Shown: positions 49,063 through 53,300 of the stretch, one piece after another
Numbering within the stretch: the stretch's first letter is position 1
How the letters are laid out: each line of letters starts with the position of its first letter
From: Deltaproteobacteria bacterium HGW-Deltaproteobacteria-15
GTDB lineage: Bacteria; Desulfobacterota; DSM-4660; Desulfatiglandales; HGW-15
Length of the DNA: 53,300 nucleotides
Assembly (NCBI GenBank): GCA_002840535.1
Contig: PHBH01000049.1
Location: 8,074-61,373, forward strand
Direction of reading: 5' to 3'
Position numbers and translations under genes: made by a program
Notes under the pieces: model-generated
Databases searched by the model: none
What the model was told of the DNA's origin: nothing
The model's input: only the letters and a program-made list of their open reading frames with translations

Positions 49063-49351
49063 ATTTTTCCTAAGGTACTTCGCTCCGCTAGCCCCAGTGC
49101 CTCCGTCAGAATACCTCTGAAGAACCCGCCCTTTCCTCGGATAAGGTTCAGGAGTCAGAACCAGAACGGCTGGAGAGATCTCCGCCGCGAATGTGCAATG
49201 CTGGTTTCCGAAAAGAAACGGGAGGGAACCGGAGGGAGCTAAGAGGACACACTGGACACGGAGGTTATCCGTTAATCGTTATCCCTTTCCTCATCGACTC
49301 CGAACCGAAACAATCCTGATCAGGGGATCAATACACGCTGATCACTAAAGA

Positions 49352-49381
49352 AGAATACTGAGAAAAGCGCAGTAATGTCAA
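49352..49381 (-). promoter_or_regulatory. Promoter for the RnfB-GltD operon
   Basis: On the minus strand, TTGACA (49376-49381), an 18-base spacer and TATTCT (49352-49357) make a good sigma-70 promoter reading toward the RnfB fusion. It implies a 5' leader of about 280 bases. Confidence 0.6.
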
Positions 49382-49692
49382 GTCGAAATCCCCTTTTGGG
49401 AAGCTTGGCGTGGATGGAAAAGGCCGGCAACTCACGATCTGTTCCGGACTCGCTCGCTAACCCGCAGCCCCGCCAGCGGGATTTTTCTTCGCTATGCTCG
49501 AACACCCCCCAAGCGGGACCCCATTTTCCGCTTCGCTGTTTCGTTCAGCAACCGCTCACCGATGCATCTCGATCACGCCCTTGAGCGCCTCACACGCTGA
49601 TTCCGCTCCCGTTGCTCTTGAGCCCCCGTGAACAGGCCGGACCCGCCGGTCGCCCGTTGTCCCTTTTAGAGAACCGCGATTTTCGAGCTCAA

Positions 49693-49722
49693 AAGGATAT
49701 TGGACCAAGGTCCAATATCCTT
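49693..49722. promoter_or_regulatory. 30-bp near-perfect palindrome upstream of mla operon
   Basis: AAGGATATTGGACC (49693-49706) is followed by AA and its exact inverse GGTCCAATATCCTT (49709-49722). It lies 64 bases before the mlaE start. It could be an operator or, in RNA, a strong hairpin; no T-run follows on the plus strand. Confidence 0.7.
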
Positions 49723-49786
49723 GCATCTCCGATTCCCTTAGGCTGGTGGCTGTAGAACTCACCATCGCCCTATAGGAAAGGAAAAA

Positions 49787-50941
49787 ATGGCCGGACGCCA
49801 AGGCGAAAACGCGGCTCCTGCAAGTTGGAGCATCGGCCGGGAGAAATCGGATGCCCTCTTCATCGAGCTCGAAGGTTCCTGGACCATCGGCCGGCCGCTG
49901 CCTGCCTCCTCCGAATTGGAGAAGGCCATTGACACGGGTCCGAAGGTTCAACGGATCGGCTTTCGCGCGGACGGGCTGGCGGACTGGGACAGTGGATTGC
50001 TTACCTTTCTCATCAAGGTGAAGGATCTGTGCTCCCGCAAAGGTATGATCGCCGAGTTTGAGGGTCTGCCCGAAGGGGTCCGGAGGCTGCTCCGTCTCGC
50101 AACCGCTGTCCCCGAGAGAAAAGGTGCGGCCAGGACAAAAGAGCGGGCCTCTTTCCTGGCAAAGGTCGGAACGGCAGCGATTGATTTCGGCAGGTCTGCC
50201 ATGGACATGCTGGGGTTTATCGGGGAGGCGTTCGTCGCCTTTGTGAAAATGCTCGGCGGCAAAGCCAATTTCCGCTGGTCGGACCTTCTTCGCATCGTGC
50301 AGGAAAGCGGTGCCGAGGCCCTGCCCATCGTTTCCCTCATCAGCCTGCTGGTCGGGCTGATCCTCGCCTTCGTGGGGGCGGTTCAGCTGAAGATTTTCGG
50401 AGCCCAGATCTACGTGGCCGCCCTGGTAGGGGTCGCCATGGTCCGCGTGATGGGGGCCATCATGACCGGGATCATCATGGCTGGCAGGACGGGCGCGTCC
50501 TTTGCCGCGGAGCTCGGCACCATGCAGGTGAACGAGGAGATCGATGCCCTGAAAACGCTGGGCATCTCACCCATGGAGTTCCTGGTCCTGCCCCGGATGG
50601 TCGCCCTGGCGATCATGATGCCCCTCCTCTGCCTCTATGCGGACCTGATGGGCATCCTGGGCGGACTCATTGTAGGGGTCTTCATGCTCGACCTGAACCC
50701 CGTTGAGTATTTCAACAACACCCGCGAGGCCGTCTCGCTGACTTTTCTCTGGGTGGGGCTCTTTCACAGCGCCGTGTTCGGAATTCTTGTGGCCATGTCC
50801 GGCTGCATGAGGGGCATGCAGTGCGGGAGAAGCGCCTCGGCGGTGGGCGTGGCGGTCACTTCCGCGGTGGTGACCGGAATCGTCAGCATCATCGTGGCGA
50901 CCGCGTTCATCACGGTCATTTGCGACATCATAGGCATTTAG
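49787..50941 (+). CDS. mlaE: STAS-MlaE fusion, lipid-transport ABC permease
   Basis: A 384-residue inner-membrane permease of the MlaE/YrbE family that moves phospholipid with MlaF, MlaD and partners. The N-terminal ~110 residues are a STAS-like domain (ALFIELEGSWTIGRPLP then VQRIGFRADGLADWDSGLLTFL). The permease domain starts near residue 150, with five to six hydrophobic segments and the family core GRTGASFAAELGTMQVNEEIDALKTLGISPMEFLVLPRMVA near 230-270. In E. coli the STAS protein (MlaB) is separate; fused versions are common in other groups. AGGAAAGG precedes the ATG. It is first in the operon. Confidence 0.94.
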   Translation: MAGRQGENAAPASWSIGREKSDALFIELEGSWTIGRPLPASSELEKAIDTGPKVQRIGFRADGLADWDSGLLTFLIKVKDLCSRKGMIAEFEGLPEGVRRLLRLATAVPERKGAARTKERASFLAKVGTAAIDFGRSAMDMLGFIGEAFVAFVKMLGGKANFRWSDLLRIVQESGAEALPIVSLISLLVGLILAFVGAVQLKIFGAQIYVAALVGVAMVRVMGAIMTGIIMAGRTGASFAAELGTMQVNEEIDALKTLGISPMEFLVLPRMVALAIMMPLLCLYADLMGILGGLIVGVFMLDLNPVEYFNNTREAVSLTFLWVGLFHSAVFGILVAMSGCMRGMQCGRSASAVGVAVTSAVVTGIVSIIVATAFITVICDIIGI

Positions 50942-51069
50942 TGCAGGAAAGTTGGAACAATGGAAGGATGGAATGATGGGTTTCGAGCTGCAAAGCCACC
51001 GTTTGGCGCCCTCACCTCCGGGTTTTGGTTGTTCTTCACCAATATTCCGGAACCATCAGGGCCTGATTC

Positions 51070-51846
51070 ATGAGCACAGAGCCCCACATTGTCGTCAAGA
51101 ATCTCACCATGGCTTACGGGAGCTTCGTTCTCCAGCGGGACCTGGATTTCACGATCAACCGCGGCGACGTGTTCATCATCATGGGGGGGAGCGGCTGCGG
51201 CAAGAGCACGCTCCTCCGCCACCTGGTGGGGCTGAATGTGCCTGCGCAAGGTCAGATTCTCTATGACGGGACGAGCTTCTGGGATGTCGAACCTGCCGAA
51301 AGGGACCGCATCATGAAACGCATCGGCATCCTTTACCAGAGCGGGGCCCTCTGGAGTTCCATGACCCTCCTGGAGAACGTGGCCCTTCCCATCGGGCAGT
51401 ACACGGATTTGAATCCGAACCAGATCCGCGAGTTGTGTTCCCTGAAGCTGGCCCTGGTGGGGCTTGCGGGTTTCGAAGACTACTACCCCTCCGAGATCAG
51501 CGGGGGCATGCGAAAGCGGGCCGGGCTGGCGAGGGCGATGGCACTGGACCCGGACATCCTTTTTTTCGACGAGCCCTCTGCCGGCCTCGACCCCATCAGC
51601 GCCAGGCTGCTGGACGACCTGATCCTGGAGCTCAGGAGCAGCCTGGGCTCCACGGTGGTGGTGGTTACCCATGAATTGGCCAGCATCTTCGCCATAGGGA
51701 ACAACTCGGTCTTTCTGGACGCGGAAGCCAAGACCATGATCGCAAGCGGCAACCCGAAGACGCTCCTCTCAGAATGCAGGAACGAGACGGTGCACAGGTT
51801 CCTGACGAGAGGAAAAGATGACGACCATGAGCAAACCGGCAAATAA
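51070..51846 (+). CDS. mlaF: MlaF-type lipid-transport ATPase
   Basis: A 258-residue cytoplasmic ATPase. Walker A is GGSGCGKST near residue 40, the Q-loop is GILYQSGALWSSMTLLENV, typical of MlaF, the signature is ISGGMRKRAGLARAM near residue 145, and Walker B is DILFFDEPSAGLDP. The H-loop is VVTHELASIF. It follows mlaE by 128 bases that hold a short GGAA-type simple repeat but no gene. Its 3' end overlaps mlaD by 29 bases. Confidence 0.95.
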   Translation: MSTEPHIVVKNLTMAYGSFVLQRDLDFTINRGDVFIIMGGSGCGKSTLLRHLVGLNVPAQGQILYDGTSFWDVEPAERDRIMKRIGILYQSGALWSSMTLLENVALPIGQYTDLNPNQIRELCSLKLALVGLAGFEDYYPSEISGGMRKRAGLARAMALDPDILFFDEPSAGLDPISARLLDDLILELRSSLGSTVVVVTHELASIFAIGNNSVFLDAEAKTMIASGNPKTLLSECRNETVHRFLTRGKDDDHEQTGK

Positions 51847-52876
51847 GTCATTGATCGGCGGTTTTGTCCTGGGGGCACTGGCCCTCGTGGTGGCCGCCGT
51901 GGTCATCCTGGGCTCGGGACAATTCTTCTCGGAAAGGAACAGGGGTGTCCTCTATTTCGAAGAGTCGGTCAAAGGGTTGAACATCGGTTCCCCTGTGATG
52001 TTCAGGGGCGTCAAGATCGGTTCGGTCACGGGAATCAGTTTTCGTTTCGACCCGAATACCCTGAAGACCCAGATCCCCGTGTTCATAGAGACCGAGCCGG
52101 AAAGAATCGAAAGGACCGCACCTCTCAGGGATGCTGCCGAAACGCTGCAAATGCTGATCGGCAAGGGGCTTCGGGCGCAACTGGAATCACAGAGCTTTGT
52201 GACAGGCCAGCTCATGATCTCCCTGGATTTCCACCCCGACAAACCAGCGGTGTTTGTGGGGGACGGCTCCATGCTGGAGATCCCGACGATTCCATCCAGC
52301 ATGGAACAGCTCACAAAGACTCTGCAGGATCTGCCGCTCGAGGAGTTGGTCAGCAAAGCCACTTCCGCAGCGGCCGGTTTGGACCGGCTGCTGAACGCGC
52401 CTGAGCTGACGGAGAGCATCGCCACCCTGAACCAGGACCTCAAGGATATCCAGAAACTGCTCAGTGACGTGAATGGTCAGATCAGCCCGATCGGTTCCGC
52501 TGTGCAGGATGCCGTGAGGGACGCCCAAAAGCTGGTGCGGCAGGTGGAAGGCCAGGTTGCCCCGATCGGCTCAAGCTTGCAGAAGACACTTGAGGACACA
52601 AGGAAGCTGGTGCGTGATGTCAACAAGAACGTTGATCCGCTCTTTGTCGAAATGCTGGACGTGATCAAGCAAGCGAGCAGCGCTCTGCAAAAGGCTGAAA
52701 CCTCGATTACAGAGCTGGGAGAGCGCGCCGATGGAGACTCGGAGCTGATGGTCGGCCTGGTGGATACCTTCAGTGAGTTCGAGAAGGCGTCCCGCGCCGT
52801 TCGCGGGCTGGCTGAGTATCTGGAAAAAAATCCTGAAGCCCTCTTGCGAGGCAAGGGCGAGCTGAGAGGGAAATGA
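51818..52876 (+). CDS. mlaD: MlaD-type MCE-domain lipid-binding protein
   Basis: A 352-residue inner-membrane-anchored periplasmic protein. A transmembrane segment spans about residues 9-29, then an MCE domain (about 40-130) with GVLYFEESVKGLNIGSPVMFRGVKIGSV. The C-terminal 200 residues are helical, with a tandem repeat near residues 213-270: GQISPIGSAVQDAVRD and GQVAPIGSSLQKTLED, each followed by xxKLVR. Such helical tails form a lipid-conducting barrel in longer MCE proteins. The ATG has AGAGGA upstream. The usual next gene, an auxiliary lipoprotein, does not clearly follow; a palindromic repeat does. Confidence 0.93.
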   Translation: MTTMSKPANKSLIGGFVLGALALVVAAVVILGSGQFFSERNRGVLYFEESVKGLNIGSPVMFRGVKIGSVTGISFRFDPNTLKTQIPVFIETEPERIERTAPLRDAAETLQMLIGKGLRAQLESQSFVTGQLMISLDFHPDKPAVFVGDGSMLEIPTIPSSMEQLTKTLQDLPLEELVSKATSAAAGLDRLLNAPELTESIATLNQDLKDIQKLLSDVNGQISPIGSAVQDAVRDAQKLVRQVEGQVAPIGSSLQKTLEDTRKLVRDVNKNVDPLFVEMLDVIKQASSALQKAETSITELGERADGDSELMVGLVDTFSEFEKASRAVRGLAEYLEKNPEALLRGKGELRGK

Positions 52877-52891
52877 CATGACGAGATTGTG

Positions 52892-53016
52892 TTCTCTCAC
52901 AGAGCGCACAGAGGGACTTGGCAGAGGACTCGGCGCAGTTCTGCGGGACCGCTCATTGCTCTTGCTCAGAAGATTGCGGCTTGAGACAAGTTCGCTCTCT
53001 AAGAACTCTGCGGCCT
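52892..53016. repeat. CTCTCACAGAG-type intergenic repeat after mlaD
   Basis: TTCTCTCACAGAGCGCACAG (from 52892) is partly mirrored by TCTCTAAGAACTCTGCGGCC (to about 53014). It belongs to the same family as the element at 30550-30606. An open frame from 52878 passes through it but is judged non-coding. Confidence 0.6.
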
Positions 53017-53067
53017 CCAGCGAAGCCCCGCAGGACGGCAATGACGATCCCCTTGAAATCGTGAGTT

Positions 53068-53300
53068 ATGCCAACAACACCGGCACTGCCGTGGTGGTTG
53101 CCGCCGGCGCTGTTCAGCCTGGCCAGCGCCTTGTTCTGCATCGCCAGCGTCGGCGTCTATCGCCAACTACCGGCACTGTTTACGCTGACCCTGCTGCTCG
53201 GGGCCTGCGCCTGGCTGGCCGGCAATCTGCTGTGGCTGGGCAGTGGCAACCTCAGCGCCGCGACCTTGCTGTGGATGAGCTTCCTGGTGCTGACCATCGC
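53068..53300 (+). CDS. Partial membrane protein, compositionally foreign, cut by the window end
   Basis: An open frame of 77 codons from ATG 53068 running off the window. It encodes a mostly hydrophobic start: MPTTPALPWWLPPALFSL, then segments rich in Leu, Ala and Trp (YRQLPALFTLTLLLGACAWLAGNLLWL), consistent with two to three membrane helices. Codon use is dominated by CTG, GCC, AGC and CGC, unlike the rest of the window, and recalls high-GC gammaproteobacteria such as Pseudomonas. I do not recognise a family with confidence. An in-frame stop at 53062-53064 fixes the upstream limit. It could be a recent transfer or an assembly join. Confidence 0.5.
   Translation, partial: MPTTPALPWWLPPALFSLASALFCIASVGVYRQLPALFTLTLLLGACAWLAGNLLWLGSGNLSAATLLWMSFLVLTI

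Larger units (their letters stand above)
49063..49786. other. Intergenic region between divergent redox and mla operons
   Basis: About 724 bases with no supported gene. It contains a minus-strand promoter (49352-49381), a TTATCC-type simple repeat near 49262-49282, and a 30-bp palindrome (49693-49722). Short open frames here have no family resemblance. Confidence 0.55.

Noticed and set aside
49320..49505. Minus-strand 61-codon open frame between the redox and mla operons
   Set aside because: It overlaps the probable -35/-10 of the RnfB operon and has no family resemblance.
52878..53300. Open frame starting two bases after the mlaD stop and running to the window end
   Set aside because: Position suits an auxiliary lipoprotein gene, but there is no signal peptide or lipobox, and the frame passes through a CTCTCACAGAG repeat and then an apparent foreign segment in a different frame from the likely gene at 53068.

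Overview
The window reads as chromosomal DNA from an anaerobic, Gram-negative member of the Desulfobacterota (Deltaproteobacteria). This is inferred from gene content: tungsten-type aldehyde:ferredoxin oxidoreductases with private MoaD partners, corrinoid methyltransferase modules, IorAB, an RnfB-type iron-sulfur fusion, bacteriohemerythrin, a PEP-CTERM protein, an Mla lipid-transport operon, and intergenic palindromic repeats of a kind common in that group. No rRNA, tRNA, CRISPR, prophage or transposase gene was recognised.

Layout. 1-11.4 kb: mixed housekeeping and stress genes (four-helix-bundle protein in a repeat nest, DUF1089 protein, MFS transporter, NADP isocitrate dehydrogenase, gamma-carbonic-anhydrase-like protein, DmeF-type CDF exporter, GAF histidine kinase, bacteriohemerythrin, M1-like peptidase, Hsp20). 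11.4-16.7 kb: a minus-strand corrinoid methyltransferase module (URO-D-type methyltransferase, corrinoid protein, MeTr-type methyltransferase) divergent from a MarR regulator, then a LuxR-type regulator. 17.1-30.5 kb: a long plus-strand catabolic block (Liv-type ABC importer, MoaD, AOR, alcohol dehydrogenase, second AOR, second MoaD, second corrinoid protein, second URO-D methyltransferase, exported rhodanese). 31.1-37.8 kb: an operon of an FrhB-like protein, IorAB and a TakP-like TRAP transporter. 37.9-41 kb: Cys-rich secreted protein, DUF2318 protein, FtsX-type permease and ATPase, resembling part of the fet/Cj1660-1663 iron-uptake accessory genes. 41-45.2 kb: small regulators, a PEP-CTERM protein, a B12-binding radical SAM protein and LexA. 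45.4-49.1 kb: minus-strand redox operon (RnfB-GltD fusion, cNMP-[2Fe-2S] fusion) and a lone cNMP-domain protein. 49.8-52.9 kb: STAS-MlaE, MlaF, MlaD. The last ~230 bp look compositionally foreign.

How it may work together (inference): the Liv importer, alcohol dehydrogenase and AORs could take an imported, probably aromatic, alcohol to aldehyde to acid, with the corrinoid modules removing a methyl group and passing it to tetrahydrofolate. The neighbouring TRAP-IorAB operon would import 2-oxo acids and oxidise them to acyl-CoA, reducing ferredoxin. The RnfB-GltD fusion offers a membrane route between ferredoxin and NAD(P)H. Both URO-D-type methyltransferases lack the usual H-x-C zinc motif and share a different signature.

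Many of the gaps between genes hold palindromic or simple-sequence repeats from at least six sequence-unrelated families, the most striking feature not explained by genes.
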